Source: Syntrophus sp. PtaB.Bin001 (GTDB taxonomy: Bacteria > Desulfobacterota > Syntrophia > Syntrophales > Syntrophaceae). Taken from it: a stretch of 33,090 bases of DNA. The notes under the pieces were generated by a model that worked only from the letters and a program-made list of their open reading frames with translations, did not search any database and was not told the DNA's origin. Positions 1-9,220 of this stretch are shown in pieces (the first letter of the stretch is position 1; each line of letters begins with the position of its first letter). Location: contig MVQR01000002.1 of NCBI GenBank assembly GCA_002067815.1, positions 1 to 33,090 of the forward strand, written 5' to 3'. A program made the translations under genes and the position numbers.

Positions 1-4
1 GAAT

Positions 5-1612
5 ATGGAAAAAAGTATCGCCGTTGTCGGGGCTGGATATTGGGGAAAGAACCTGGTTCGCAATTTTTCGCAACTCGGAGTTCTAAAGACGGTTTGTGAT
101 GCAGAGCCTCTCACCCGTGAGCAGATTGCGAAAGATTATCCGGAGGTGGAGGTTGCCGGGAATTTCAATTCTGTTCTTGCGGATGCAGACATTCAGGGAG
201 TCGTGATCGCCGCACCGGCAGCGCAGCATTTTCAGCTGACACGGGCGACTTTGCTGGCGGGAAAACACGCCTTTGTGGAAAAGCCCCTTTCGCTGACCTA
301 TGAGGAAGGCGAAGTTTTGGTGCGCCTTTCGGCGGACTGCGGCAGAACCCTCTTTGTGGGACACATTCTGAACTACCATCCGGCGGTCATCCGGCTTAAG
401 GAAATGATCAACGAAGGCAGCATCGGACGGATGCAGTATATCTATGCTCGGCGGCTGAGCCTGGGCAAGATCCGCAGGGAGGAGAACATCCTATGGTCCT
501 TTGCTCCTCATGACATTTCAATAATTCTGGGGCTTGTGGGTGAAGAACCCGTTTATGTCGATTCCGTGGGCAGCAACTTTCTCCATGCCCGGATTGCCGA
601 CGTAACCATGACCAACCTGAAATTCCCTTCCGGGATCGGGGCGCATATCTTTGTGAGCTGGCTTAATCCATTCAAGGAACAGCGCCTGGTTATCGTAGGC
701 AGTGAGGGCATGCTGGTGTTTGATGATACTCTCCCCCGGGAAGAAAAGCTTGTCCTTTATCCCCACACAATCAATTGGAAAGACGGAGCACCGGTGCCAG
801 TCAAGGCGGATAGTCAGGCCATTGATCTCACTTCGGTTTGGGAAGAGCCTCTGAAAGCGGAGTGCCGATCCTTTCTGGCTGCCATTGAGACGGGGCAACC
901 GCCGATTACCTCTGGAGAAGAGGGGCTGCGCGTCTTACGGATTTTAGAGATCAGCCAGCGTTCCCTGGAGGAAAAAGAGAAAGCCGCCGACCAGATATGG
1001 CTAGCGCCGGTTCCGCCGTCTGCCTCTTCCTTCTTTGCCCACCCCTCTGCGGTCATTGATGACGGTGTTTCCATCGGCGAGGGGACGAAGATCTGGCATT
1101 TTTCCCATGTCATGAAAGGGGCCAGTATCGGGGAGAAATGTAACATTGGGCAAAATGTGGTGGTGTCGCCGGAGGTGACCATTGGGAATGGCGTGAAAAT
1201 TCAAAACAATGTATCCGTTTATGAAGGAGTGACCCTGGAGGATGATGTCTTCTGCGGCCCTTCCATGGTCTTTACCAACGTCTATAATCCCCGTTCCCCC
1301 ATTCCCCGGATGAAGGAAGTCAGGTCCACCCTGGTACGAAAGGGCGCCAGCCTTGGGGCCAATTGTACGATCGTATGCGGGAACACCGTAGGCCAATACG
1401 CCTTTGTGGGAGCTGGCGCCGTGGTTAAGAAGGACGTGCCCGATTATGCCATGGTGGCGGGCAACCCGGCAAGGATCAAGGGGTGGATGTGTGTTTGTGG
1501 AAACCGGATTGATTTTCACGGTCATGAAGGAAAGTGTCGGGAGTGTGGGAAAGCTTACCGACTTGAAAAGGATGGCGAAGAGGGAAGCCTGAGTGCTTTT
1601 CCGGTTGAATAA
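5..1612 (+). CDS. Fused Gfo/Idh/MocA sugar dehydrogenase and hexapeptide N-acetyltransferase (WbpB/WlbA + WbpD/WlbB-like)
   Basis: A 535-residue protein with two enzymes in one chain. Residues 1 to about 330 are a Gfo/Idh/MocA oxidoreductase: the nucleotide-binding GAGYWG is at 9-14 and the family EKP motif at 92-94. Residues about 343-490 are a left-handed beta-helix acyltransferase of the WbpD/WlbB type, with isoleucine/valine-glycine hexapeptide repeats, KIWHFSHVM (362-370) and [11 protein letters not shown] near its end. The tail carries Cys496, Cys498, Cys511 and Cys514, which looks like a small zinc site. In the WbpA-B-E-D-I pathway these two activities oxidise C3 of UDP-GlcNAcA and acetylate the 3-amino group after transamination. 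The matching aminotransferase lies two genes downstream. The ATG at 5 fits the family N-terminus, but its ribosome binding site lies outside the window. The substrate is inferred. Confidence 0.88.
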   Translation: MEKSIAVVGAGYWGKNLVRNFSQLGVLKTVCDAEPLTREQIAKDYPEVEVAGNFNSVLADADIQGVVIAAPAAQHFQLTRATLLAGKHAFVEKPLSLTYEEGEVLVRLSADCGRTLFVGHILNYHPAVIRLKEMINEGSIGRMQYIYARRLSLGKIRREENILWSFAPHDISIILGLVGEEPVYVDSVGSNFLHARIADVTMTNLKFPSGIGAHIFVSWLNPFKEQRLVIVGSEGMLVFDDTLPREEKLVLYPHTINWKDGAPVPVKADSQAIDLTSVWEEPLKAECRSFLAAIETGQPPITSGEEGLRVLRILEISQRSLEEKEKAADQIWLAPVPPSASSFFAHPSAVIDDGVSIGEGTKIWHFSHVMKGASIGEKCNIGQNVVVSPEVTIGNGVKIQNNVSVYEGVTLEDDVFCGPSMVFTNVYNPRSPIPRMKEVRSTLVRKGASLGANCTIVCGNTVGQYAFVGAGAVVKKDVPDYAMVAGNPARIKGWMCVCGNRIDFHGHEGKCRECGKAYRLEKDGEEGSLSAFPVE

Positions 1613-1685
1613 ATGGCAACAGGAGATGTGTTGGCTCAAGAAAACATCGAATGGATAACAAGCTGAACAGACAGGAAGGGACAAT

Positions 1686-2678
1686 ATGAACATTGCTGGT
1701 AGTAAAATCCTGGTAATCGGTGGTGCAGGTCTCATCGGTTCTCATGTCGTTGAAGAACTTCTTAAAGAAGATGTTAAAGAAGTTGTCATCTATGATAACT
1801 TCTGTCGAGGTACTCGTGAAAACTTGGATGAAGCCCTGAAAGATTCCCGCTGCAGTATCTATGATGTCGGGGGAGACATCCTCCAGACGGACATCCTTGA
1901 TACCGCCATGAAAGGTGTGGATGCTGTTGTTCACCTTGCTGCCCTGTGGCTTCTCCAGTGCTACGAGTATCCGAGAGCAGCTTTTGATGTGAACATTCGG
2001 GGAACCTTTAATGTTCTTGAAGCCTGCGTGGCCAACGGGATTGAACGGCTGGTATACTCTTCTTCCGCTTCCGTTTACGGGGATGCTCTCACAGACGTCA
2101 TAGCCGAGGATCATCCCTATAACAATTGGACTTTCTACGGCGCCACGAAAATCGCCAGCGAACATATGTTCAAGGCCTATCATCGCCGTTACGGTCTAAA
2201 AGGCGTTGGCCTACGGTATATGAACGTTTATGGAGCGCGCCAGGACTATAAAGGTGCATACATCGCCGTAATGATGAAGATTCTGGATAATCTTGACAAA
2301 GGACTTCCTCCCGTTGTTTATGGAGATGGCAGTCAAGCCTATGATTTCATATATGTCAGCGATGTCGGGCGAGCCAACGTGTGCGCCCTTAAAAGCGAGG
2401 TTCCGTTCGGCTTTTACAATGTCGGGCGAGGCATAAAGACCTCCATCAAAGAGCTAACGGAAATACTCTTGAAAATTACGGCATCGGACATGGATATCCA
2501 ATACGAACCGGCAGGAATGACCTTCGTGACCAACAGGGTTGGCGATCCTGCCGCGGCAGAACGTGATCTGGGTTTCACTTGGAAAGTGGATCTGGAAGAA
2601 GGTTTGCGGCGGCTGGTTGATTGGCGAAAAACGAACATGGAAGCAGTAGAGCAACGGCGAAAGAAAGCCCAAAGTTGA
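1686..2678 (+). CDS. Extended SDR NAD-dependent nucleotide-sugar epimerase/dehydratase
   Basis: A 330-residue extended short-chain dehydrogenase. It shows the Rossmann glycine motif GGAGLIG (12-18), the SSSASVYG strand (125-132) with the catalytic Ser/Thr region, and YGATK (151-155) as the Tyr-x3-Lys pair. Length and motifs fit the GalE/WbpP/RmlB superfamily acting on UDP- or dTDP-sugars in the cytoplasm. The start at 1686 is supported by AGGAAGGG at 1673-1680, five bases upstream. It sits between the dehydrogenase/acetyltransferase fusion and the aminotransferase, yet the known WbpABEDI scheme has no step for such an SDR. It may make a different sugar or change the stereochemistry of the product. 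Whether it is a 4-epimerase, 4,6-dehydratase or reductase cannot be told from sequence reading alone. Confidence 0.85.
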   Translation: MNIAGSKILVIGGAGLIGSHVVEELLKEDVKEVVIYDNFCRGTRENLDEALKDSRCSIYDVGGDILQTDILDTAMKGVDAVVHLAALWLLQCYEYPRAAFDVNIRGTFNVLEACVANGIERLVYSSSASVYGDALTDVIAEDHPYNNWTFYGATKIASEHMFKAYHRRYGLKGVGLRYMNVYGARQDYKGAYIAVMMKILDNLDKGLPPVVYGDGSQAYDFIYVSDVGRANVCALKSEVPFGFYNVGRGIKTSIKELTEILLKITASDMDIQYEPAGMTFVTNRVGDPAAAERDLGFTWKVDLEEGLRRLVDWRKTNMEAVEQRRKKAQS

Positions 2679-2680
2679 TC

Positions 2681-2688
2681 AAGGGGGG
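2681..2688 (+). promoter_or_regulatory. Ribosome binding site that fixes the aminotransferase start
   Basis: AAGGGGGG lies seven bases before ATG 2696. An upstream in-frame ATG at 2621 would overlap the preceding gene by 58 bases and lacks such a site, so the shorter start is preferred. Confidence 0.65.
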
Positions 2689-2695
2689 TGCGAAG

Positions 2696-3832
2696 ATGCA
2701 ACGTTGTTCAGCAGGAAATGAGTTGTCAAGGCAAAAAATCCCTCTCATCAAACCCTACATAACTCAGGAAGTCAAGGACAAGGTCTGCGAAGTCTTGGAA
2801 AGTGGCTACTTGACTGAAGGTCCCGTAACCAAGGAGTTCGAAGAAGCCTTTAGGACCTACGTCGAATGCCGGCACGCCATTGCCGTCACATCCTGCACAA
2901 CCGGTCTGGAGATGGCCCTCCGGGTCATGAACATCGGCCCCGGCGATGAAGTAATCATTCCCGATTACACTTACCCGGCAACAGCCGATGTTGTTGCCAT
3001 CGTTGGCGCTGATACAGTAATCGTTGATGTTTCCAAGGATACCATGTTAATCGATTATGACGCTTTGGAACAGGCCATCACGCCCCGCACAAAAGCGGTT
3101 ATTCCAGTATCCATTTTCGGGAACCCCCTTGATTACGGCAGGCTCAATGCTATCAAAAAGAAGCATGGTATCGCCATAATCGAAGATGCTGCTTGCTCAA
3201 TCGGTGCCGAATACAAAGGGGGCAAAGTAGGAAGTTTCGCGGATATTTCAGTCTTCAGCCATCATCCCCGGAAATTTATCACGACCGGTGAAGGCGGCAT
3301 GATCACCACAAACAATCCGGAATGGGGCGCCTGGATGGATTCTTACAAGCACTTTGGCATGGGCTCCGTAACTGACAGGGAAGGCGTGGTGTTCTCGCGA
3401 ATAGGTACCAATTACAAGCTGAGCAACATCCTTGCCGCCGTTGGTCTGGTTCAGATGCGGCAGATAGACGAACTCTTAAACAAACGGACCGAACTGGCAG
3501 AGAAATACAAAGAGCTCCTTGCGGCCTTAGGTAACGCGCAGATTCCTCAAACGACTGCAGGGGGCAGACATTCTTACCAGTCATTCTGCATCTTTGTTGA
3601 GGATCGTGACCGAATTATGAAAAAAATGCGGGATAACGGCGTAGAGGTACAGATCGGCACGTACGCCCTTCACATGCATCCGGCTTTCGCCGAAAGTTCC
3701 CATATCATTCATCATGGATCTTTCGAGGGCAGCTGCTATGCTTTCGATCATTGCCTGACTCTTCCTCTGTACCATGAACTAACCGAAGACGACCAAAAAT
3801 ATGTTATTGATATGCTTCAGTCGTTTCTATGA
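2696..3832 (+). CDS. DegT/DnrJ/EryC1/StrS PLP-dependent sugar aminotransferase (WbpE/WlbC-like)
   Basis: A 378-residue fold-type I aminotransferase of the sugar-aminotransferase (DegT/DnrJ/EryC1/StrS) family. Visible motifs are the N-terminal GYLTEGPVTKEFE region, EDAACSIGAEYKG with the cofactor-nitrogen-binding Asp164, and HHPRKFITTGEGG with Lys193 as the predicted Schiff-base lysine. Family length is about 360-400 residues, so it is intact. The family moves an amino group from glutamate to a keto-sugar nucleotide. Beside a WbpB/WbpD-like fusion the likely substrate is UDP-3-keto-GlcNAcA, giving the 3-amino sugar (inference). The start at 2696 rests on the strong purine-rich site just upstream. 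Its stop overlaps the next gene start as ATGA, which implies translational coupling. Confidence 0.9.
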   Translation: MQRCSAGNELSRQKIPLIKPYITQEVKDKVCEVLESGYLTEGPVTKEFEEAFRTYVECRHAIAVTSCTTGLEMALRVMNIGPGDEVIIPDYTYPATADVVAIVGADTVIVDVSKDTMLIDYDALEQAITPRTKAVIPVSIFGNPLDYGRLNAIKKKHGIAIIEDAACSIGAEYKGGKVGSFADISVFSHHPRKFITTGEGGMITTNNPEWGAWMDSYKHFGMGSVTDREGVVFSRIGTNYKLSNILAAVGLVQMRQIDELLNKRTELAEKYKELLAALGNAQIPQTTAGGRHSYQSFCIFVEDRDRIMKKMRDNGVEVQIGTYALHMHPAFAESSHIIHHGSFEGSCYAFDHCLTLPLYHELTEDDQKYVIDMLQSFL

Positions 3833-4995
3833 TGAGTGATCGCTATAAATCTGTTTCTACCAAAAAAAATGCGCTCAAGGGCATAGCGCTATTCCTGGTG
3901 ATTCTTGCCGTATTTGCTTTTGGCGTAGGTGTTGGTCACAGGCACTGGCCTCCCTTTGAACAATTAAAACACTTAGATGTTATAAAGAATGTGTTTTCCG
4001 GAAGTTCAACTGCGAAGTCATCTACAGGGGAAGAAGAGCTTCTGCGACATGCCTTTACCGATCCCATAATTGATGGCGAAAAGCTTTTTCCGCCAATTAC
4101 GTCTGTGGATGGCATTTTTAAAGCGAACCAAAGCATCTTTATGGATGTCGGAGATTTTGATGATGCCTACAGGAAGATAAGAATTCTAGGTGCGGATTTC
4201 TTGAGTCTTAATGGCGGGAATACAAAAATTGTGCGGGTTCATTTTGCCCTTGCCGGCAAGGAATATGACGCATATGCATATTATTTGAGAGTGTTATCCA
4301 GCGGGCGAGAAAAAGCTGCCGCCTTGATTATTCCTGGCAGCGGACTCAATCAATCAAACGGTATTTTCAACCGTAACCCTAAAAATTACCACAACGGGAT
4401 AATGGATGCCCTGGAGGGAATGGGGGACATATTTGTCTTCATCAAACCCAACGAGGATATCCTTGCTTTTCATAATGGCCGTAAGAAACTCAATAATGAC
4501 TTCATTGTGAATTATCACTTAAATCATGGCTCTTCCTATTCTGCAAGTTACATAGTGCAGACGCTCGCGATGACAAAGTATTTGAAGAGCCGTTACGAAA
4601 AAACAATCATTGCTGGGCTTTCACAGGGTGGTACTGCGGTTCTTCTGAATGTGCTTCAATCTGAGCCGGACATTGCGATCGTGGCATCAGGCTACAGTGT
4701 AATTAATGAAAGGGCTGACTGGTCAGGTCTCGACCAGATCATTATTCCCGGATTGTATGCCAGTTGGACGGATCACGCCATGCTTGTGCGCAGAATCAGC
4801 AAATCCCGGACGCATTACCTTTTTACTTGGGGCAAACAGGAGACAGGAACTTACAAGATTGAGGCTGAAGAACAGCGTTCCTGCAGAATGTTTCAGAGAC
4901 TGCCGAATGTCAGGTGTGCCATTCACAACGGAGGGCACATCTTTCCTGTTAAAGAAATCAAGGCGTTTCTCATTGAAGAAAAAGGTAAAAAATAA
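3829..4995 (+). CDS. Membrane-anchored alpha/beta-hydrolase-like protein, function unknown
   Basis: A 388-residue protein with one hydrophobic segment at about 17-36 after a basic N-terminus. It is therefore probably anchored in the inner membrane with its main domain in the periplasm, although an uncleaved anchor facing the cytoplasm cannot be excluded. The domain carries IIPGSGLNQSNG (168-178), like an oxyanion-hole loop, GLSQGG (263-268) with Ser265 as a nucleophile-elbow serine, and HNGGHIFP with His370 as the likely catalytic histidine. This spacing fits the alpha/beta-hydrolase fold (esterase or peptidase-like). It overlaps the aminotransferase by four bases and abuts asnB with no gap, so it is part of the operon. 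It could deacylate or trim the glycan. No named family was recognised. Confidence 0.7.
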   Translation: MMSDRYKSVSTKKNALKGIALFLVILAVFAFGVGVGHRHWPPFEQLKHLDVIKNVFSGSSTAKSSTGEEELLRHAFTDPIIDGEKLFPPITSVDGIFKANQSIFMDVGDFDDAYRKIRILGADFLSLNGGNTKIVRVHFALAGKEYDAYAYYLRVLSSGREKAAALIIPGSGLNQSNGIFNRNPKNYHNGIMDALEGMGDIFVFIKPNEDILAFHNGRKKLNNDFIVNYHLNHGSSYSASYIVQTLAMTKYLKSRYEKTIIAGLSQGGTAVLLNVLQSEPDIAIVASGYSVINERADWSGLDQIIIPGLYASWTDHAMLVRRISKSRTHYLFTWGKQETGTYKIEAEEQRSCRMFQRLPNVRCAIHNGGHIFPVKEIKAFLIEEKGKK

Positions 4996-6882
4996 ATGTG
5001 TGGAATCGCAGGTATCTTCAATCTAAACGGTGAACCAGTTTCCCCGGTTATTCTTAGAAAGATGACTGATGTCATTACCCATCGGGGACCTGATGGCGAA
5101 GGTTTCTATACGGACAGATTCATCGGCCTGGGCCATCGGAGACTGGCCATCATAGATTTAACGTCCATGGGCCATCAGCCGATGGCAACAGCCCAAAATC
5201 AACTCATCATCACTTATAACGGCGAGGTCTATAACTTTCAAGAACTACGCACGGAACTGCAGACGCTGGGCCACCAGTTCCATTCCCAGTCGGATACGGA
5301 AGTCGTCCTTCATGCTTACAAGGAATGGGGTGAGAAGTGCCTGGCAAGATTCAATGGGCACTTCACCTTTGCCATATGGGACAGAAATAAGAAGGAATTG
5401 TTTCTTGCCCGGGACCGTTACGGGACCAAACCTCTCTACTACACCTTTGCCGGATCCTGTTTCATTTTTGCCTCGGAACAGAAGGCGATCCTCACTCACC
5501 CGGCAGTGAAAAGAGAAATCGACCTGGAAGCGCTCCTCGAATATTTTACCTTTCAGAATCTCTTTACCGACAAGACCTTGCTAAAAGGCATCAAACTTTT
5601 TCCCTCCGGCTGTTATGCTTATCTTCCCGTTGCCGCGACGAGCCATGAACTGCAACCGACGTGCTATTGGTCCTGGCACTTTTCCGAACCGGAACAGCCC
5701 CTTACGGAAAACGAATATGTCGAGGAACTAGATCGCCTTTTCCGCCAGGCCGTGAATCGCCAGCTGGTCAGTGACGTGGACGTGGGCGCCTATCTCAGCG
5801 GCGGCATGGATTCCGGATCCATTACGGCTATCGCTGCCCGGCAGCTCTCCTACATGAAGACCTTTACCTGTGGTTTTGACCTGCACACCGCGTCAGGGCT
5901 TGAACTGGCGTTCGATGAGCGGGAAAAAGCAGAATACATGTCCTACCTCTTCAAAACGGAGCATTACGAGATGGTCCTCAAGGCCGGAGACATGGAGCGT
6001 GTTCTACCCAAGCTTGCCTGGCATCTTGAAGAACCCCGCGTCGGCCAGAGTTATCCCAATTTTTATGCGGCTCAACTGGCATCAAAGTTCGTCAAAGTTG
6101 TTCTTTCCGGCGGCGGCGGCGATGAACTCTTCGGTGGTTACCCCTGGCGCTATTACAGAGCAGTGGATACCACTGACGATTTTGAACAGTACATAGATAA
6201 ATATTACCTTTACTGGCAGCGTCTCATCGACAACCGTCATGTTAGGGGGATTTTCTCGCCTGTCTGGGATCAGGTGAAACACGTTTGGACTCGTGATATA
6301 TTCCGGGATGTTTTTCTCAAGCACAATCACCAGTTGCAGAAACCGGAAGACTATGTCAACCATTCTCTGACATTTGAGACAAAAACCTTCCTGAAAGGTC
6401 TTTTACTGGTGGAGGATAAACTGAGTATGGCCCACGGCCTCGAGGTGCGATTGCCTTTCCTGGACAACGACCTTGTTGATTTTGCCGTGAAGGTTCCTGT
6501 TAAGCACAAGCTGATGAACCTGATGACTGCCTCACGCATCAATGAAAACGATCCGCGCCCCAAGCAGGATCTTTACTTCCAGCAGCACAGGGATGGAAAG
6601 ATTATCCTCCGTAAGGTCATGGAAAGATACATCCCCGAGGATATCACAAATGGTGTGAAACAGGGATTTTCTGCGCCGGATGCCACGTGGTTTAAAGGCG
6701 AAAGTATTGATTACGTCAAGAAAATAATCTTCAACAATAAATCCCGTATTTACGATTATTTCGACTCAAAAGCCATTCAAGAGCGGGTAAACGAACATCT
6801 TGAAGGAAAGATGAACAGGCGGCTTTTTATCTGGTCACTGCTCAATTTTGAGTGGTGGTGTAAATGTTTTCTCCGGGTGTGA
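4996..6882 (+). CDS. asnB: AsnB-type glutamine-hydrolysing amidotransferase (asparagine synthase family), copy 1
   Basis: A 628-residue two-domain protein. The N-terminal class II glutamine amidotransferase domain starts MCGIAGIF, with Cys2 as nucleophile after removal of Met1. The C-terminal ATP-pyrophosphatase domain carries SGGMDS at 268-273 and a later [14 protein letters not shown] stretch. Both active centres look intact. The family makes asparagine from aspartate, but homologues inside O-antigen loci (for example WbpS) are thought to amidate sugar carboxyls or otherwise modify sugars. Here it is the gene just before the acyltransferase and WbuX/HisH/HisF genes, so a sugar-modifying role is more likely than amino-acid supply (inference). 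The ATG at 4996 directly follows the previous stop and has AAAGGT upstream. Confidence 0.88.
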   Translation: MCGIAGIFNLNGEPVSPVILRKMTDVITHRGPDGEGFYTDRFIGLGHRRLAIIDLTSMGHQPMATAQNQLIITYNGEVYNFQELRTELQTLGHQFHSQSDTEVVLHAYKEWGEKCLARFNGHFTFAIWDRNKKELFLARDRYGTKPLYYTFAGSCFIFASEQKAILTHPAVKREIDLEALLEYFTFQNLFTDKTLLKGIKLFPSGCYAYLPVAATSHELQPTCYWSWHFSEPEQPLTENEYVEELDRLFRQAVNRQLVSDVDVGAYLSGGMDSGSITAIAARQLSYMKTFTCGFDLHTASGLELAFDEREKAEYMSYLFKTEHYEMVLKAGDMERVLPKLAWHLEEPRVGQSYPNFYAAQLASKFVKVVLSGGGGDELFGGYPWRYYRAVDTTDDFEQYIDKYYLYWQRLIDNRHVRGIFSPVWDQVKHVWTRDIFRDVFLKHNHQLQKPEDYVNHSLTFETKTFLKGLLLVEDKLSMAHGLEVRLPFLDNDLVDFAVKVPVKHKLMNLMTASRINENDPRPKQDLYFQQHRDGKIILRKVMERYIPEDITNGVKQGFSAPDATWFKGESIDYVKKIIFNNKSRIYDYFDSKAIQERVNEHLEGKMNRRLFIWSLLNFEWWCKCFLRV

Positions 6883-7397
6883 TCCTCAGAAAAATGAAAA
6901 TCCTTGTCGAATTAATACGGCTTTTTGAATATCTGCGGGACGATAAAAAAAAGAGATTTAATCGGGTGCTTCCTTTCGGAGATTATATCGTGGATCGTTG
7001 GGAAAAGGCGCGATATCTCGGCTTTGATGAAGGTTCAAGCATTTATGATAGCGCCCTTGTTTTCGGAGACGTGAAGGTTGGGAAAAACACTTGGATTGGC
7101 CCCTTCACTATCCTTGACGGTTCCGGTGGTCTACTTATAGGGCATAATTGTTCCATTTCCGCAGGTGTTCAGATCTATAGCCACGACAGTGTCAAATGGG
7201 CGATCAGCGGCGGAGCGCATGACTATGAGTATTGCCGGACAACGATAGAAGACAATTGTTATGTCGGTCCGAACACAATTATCGCAAAAGGGGTCGTAAT
7301 AGGCGCAGGCAGTATCGTTGGAGCCAATAGTTATGTGGATAAACCTTGGCCAAAAGGATCGAAAATTGCGGGTAATCCCGCCAAACTGATAGAGTGA
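6864..7397 (+). CDS. Hexapeptide-repeat (left-handed beta-helix) acyltransferase
   Basis: A 177-residue acyltransferase of the LbetaH class. Residues about 57-160 show repeated hexapeptide steps such as [21 protein letters not shown] and [20 protein letters not shown] contains His107, the probable catalytic histidine, and the protein ends in the typical IAGNPAKLI. The family uses acetyl-CoA or a similar donor to acylate a hydroxyl or amine on a sugar nucleotide. The start at 6864 overlaps asnB by 19 bases. ATG 6894 (residue 11) is an alternative that removes the overlap, and neither has a clear ribosome binding site. Its stop overlaps the next gene as GTGA. Position between asnB and wbuX suggests it prepares or finishes the same amidinated or amidated sugar (inference). 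Confidence 0.82.
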   Translation: MFSPGVILRKMKILVELIRLFEYLRDDKKKRFNRVLPFGDYIVDRWEKARYLGFDEGSSIYDSALVFGDVKVGKNTWIGPFTILDGSGGLLIGHNCSISAGVQIYSHDSVKWAISGGAHDYEYCRTTIEDNCYVGPNTIIAKGVVIGAGSIVGANSYVDKPWPKGSKIAGNPAKLIE

Positions 7398-8575
7398 ACA
7401 TAACCATGTATCAAGGAAAAAATTTAAATAATATAAAAATATGCACTACATGCATTTATGATGCAACCATTCCGGGGATATCGTTTGATGAACAGGGGGT
7501 GTGCAATTACTGCCAGACCGTCAAGAGACTGAAAAAAGAATATGGAACGGGGACTCCCGACGGTGAAAAAAAATTAATGGAAATCATTGATCAGATAAAA
7601 AGGGAGGGGCAGGGCAAAAAGTACGACTGTGTTATCGGAGTCAGCGGGGGGACGGATTCATCCTTCATGGTTGTGAAGGCAATCGAATGGGGCTTGAGAC
7701 CTTTGGCCGCGCATTATGACAATACCTGGAACACGGCCATTGCGACACAAAATATCCGCAAGGTTTTGGCTAAGCTGCATGTTGATCTTTATACTCATGT
7801 TGTTGACAACAAGGAGGCGGATGACATTATCAGGGCCTTCTTCAAAGCAAGCGTGCCGGATCTGGATTGTGCAACAGATATCGCTCTTGCCGAGACGCTT
7901 TACCGGGCGGCAGATAAATACGGAGTGAAGTACATTCTTGAGGGACACTCCTTTGTCGCAGAAGGCATCTCTCCCCTTGGTACGCTCTATATGGATGGAA
8001 AATACATCAAATCGGTTCATCAAATGTTTGGTTCCATTCCCATGAAGACCTATCCGAATATGGATTTTACAGCTTTCATGAAGTGGACCGTGCTTAAACG
8101 AATCAAGAAGATCCGGCCTTTGTGGTACATCGGTTATTCAAAGGAAGCGGCCCAAAAGTATCTTGAAAAGGAATTCGGCTGGCTCTACTATGGCGGACAT
8201 CACTTGGAAAACAGAATTACTGCCTTTCATCACAGTTATTATAATCCGGTGAAATTCGGGATTGACAATCGAAACAACAGCCTTTCGGCAGTCGTTAGGA
8301 TGGGTGTGCTTTCAAGGGAAGAGGCGTTGAAAATTTATAGTGAACCACCCCACATGGAGCAGGAACTTCTGGACTACTTTAAGAAACGTCTAGGTCTTTC
8401 TGACGCGGAATTCGATCAAATCATGAGGCTTCCTTCCAAAACCTATAAAGACTATCCGACCTACAAAAGGCGATTTGAGCGGCTCCGTCCTTTTTTTTAT
8501 GTTCTTGCTAAAGCCAACCTTGTACCGATGAGTTTTTATATCAAGTACACTGCAAAAGACGGTATTCAGAAGTGA
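7394..8575 (+). CDS. wbuX: N-acetyl sugar amidotransferase (WbuX/WbpG/PseA family)
   Basis: A 393-residue protein of the N-acetyl sugar amidotransferase family. The N-terminus has two CxxC pairs (Cys17/Cys20 and Cys37/Cys40), likely binding zinc. They are followed by the PP-loop ATP-pyrophosphatase signature GVSGGTDSS (82-90), which adenylates the acetamido oxygen before nitrogen attack. With ammonia channelled from HisH through HisF, the family converts an acetamido group to acetamidino, as in ManNAc3NAmA (P. aeruginosa WbpG) or FucNAm-type sugars (E. coli Wbu). The two next genes supply exactly those partners. The start is GTG 7394 in a GTGA overlap with the previous stop; ATG 7406 is an alternative. 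The stop again overlaps the next gene as GTGA. Confidence 0.92.
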   Translation: MNITMYQGKNLNNIKICTTCIYDATIPGISFDEQGVCNYCQTVKRLKKEYGTGTPDGEKKLMEIIDQIKREGQGKKYDCVIGVSGGTDSSFMVVKAIEWGLRPLAAHYDNTWNTAIATQNIRKVLAKLHVDLYTHVVDNKEADDIIRAFFKASVPDLDCATDIALAETLYRAADKYGVKYILEGHSFVAEGISPLGTLYMDGKYIKSVHQMFGSIPMKTYPNMDFTAFMKWTVLKRIKKIRPLWYIGYSKEAAQKYLEKEFGWLYYGGHHLENRITAFHHSYYNPVKFGIDNRNNSLSAVVRMGVLSREEALKIYSEPPHMEQELLDYFKKRLGLSDAEFDQIMRLPSKTYKDYPTYKRRFERLRPFFYVLAKANLVPMSFYIKYTAKDGIQK

Positions 8576-9183
8576 TTGCCATCGTTAACTATGGCCTCGG
8601 TAACCTTGGCTCTATCTTCAACATGCTGCGGAAAATAAGGGTGATGTCTCAAATCACCTCTGATCCTGAGGAAATAGCAAAAGCGCAGAAGATTATCCTT
8701 CCGGGAGTCGGTCATTTTGATCGGGCGATGGAAAGGATCGGTCAATCCGGATTGAGGGCGGTTCTCGATCAAAAGGCTTTAAGAGAAAAAGTTCCCATTC
8801 TCGGTATCTGTCTCGGCATGCAGCTTCTTACGAAGAATAGCGAAGAAGGAGAACTTCCAGGCCTGGGATGGATCCCCGCGAAAACGGTGCGTTTCCGTTT
8901 CCCGGGGGAATCGAACTTGAAAATCCCTCACATGGGATGGAATATGGTGCAACGAGCCACTCCAAGTCTTCTGACCGAGAATTTTGAACCTGAGCAGCGC
9001 TTTTATTTTGTCCATTCCTACCATGCACAGGTAGAGGAAGAAAAATATTCCATTCTGAAGACAGAATATGGTTATTTTTTTGATTCCGCTATTCAAAACG
9101 AAAACATTTTCGGCGTCCAGTTCCATCCAGAGAAAAGCCACCGTTTCGGAATGCGCCTTTTTGAAAACTTTGCAAAACTTTAG
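8572..9183 (+). CDS. hisH: HisH-like glutamine amidotransferase subunit (WbuY/HisH2) for sugar amidination
   Basis: A 203-residue class I (triad) glutamine amidotransferase. Cys80 sits in GICLGMQ, and His185 and Glu187 sit in QFHPEKSH. The N-terminus IVNYGLGNLGSIFNML is characteristic of HisH. In histidine synthesis HisH feeds ammonia to HisF. Placed between wbuX and a diverged HisF, this copy belongs to the acetamidino-forming complex, and no other his gene is present. Translation starts at GTG 8572, whose last two bases open the TGA stop of wbuX (GTGA overlap), suggesting tight translational coupling and matched amounts of the subunits. Length equals ordinary HisH, so the gene is intact. 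Confidence 0.93.
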   Translation: MIAIVNYGLGNLGSIFNMLRKIRVMSQITSDPEEIAKAQKIILPGVGHFDRAMERIGQSGLRAVLDQKALREKVPILGICLGMQLLTKNSEEGELPGLGWIPAKTVRFRFPGESNLKIPHMGWNMVQRATPSLLTENFEPEQRFYFVHSYHAQVEEEKYSILKTEYGYFFDSAIQNENIFGVQFHPEKSHRFGMRLFENFAKL

Positions 9184-9220
9184 AAGATGCTTCCTGACAC
9201 TTCATCTCTAACTGTTATAT

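Noticed and set aside
1001-2183. Long - strand open frames (about 235-244 codons) opposite the first two genes
   Set aside because: Both are antisense to clear enzymes, overlap each other and give low-complexity, motif-free products.
2621-2695. Upstream ATG for the WbpE-like aminotransferase
   Set aside because: It would overlap the preceding gene by 58 bases; a strong ribosome binding site points to ATG 2696.
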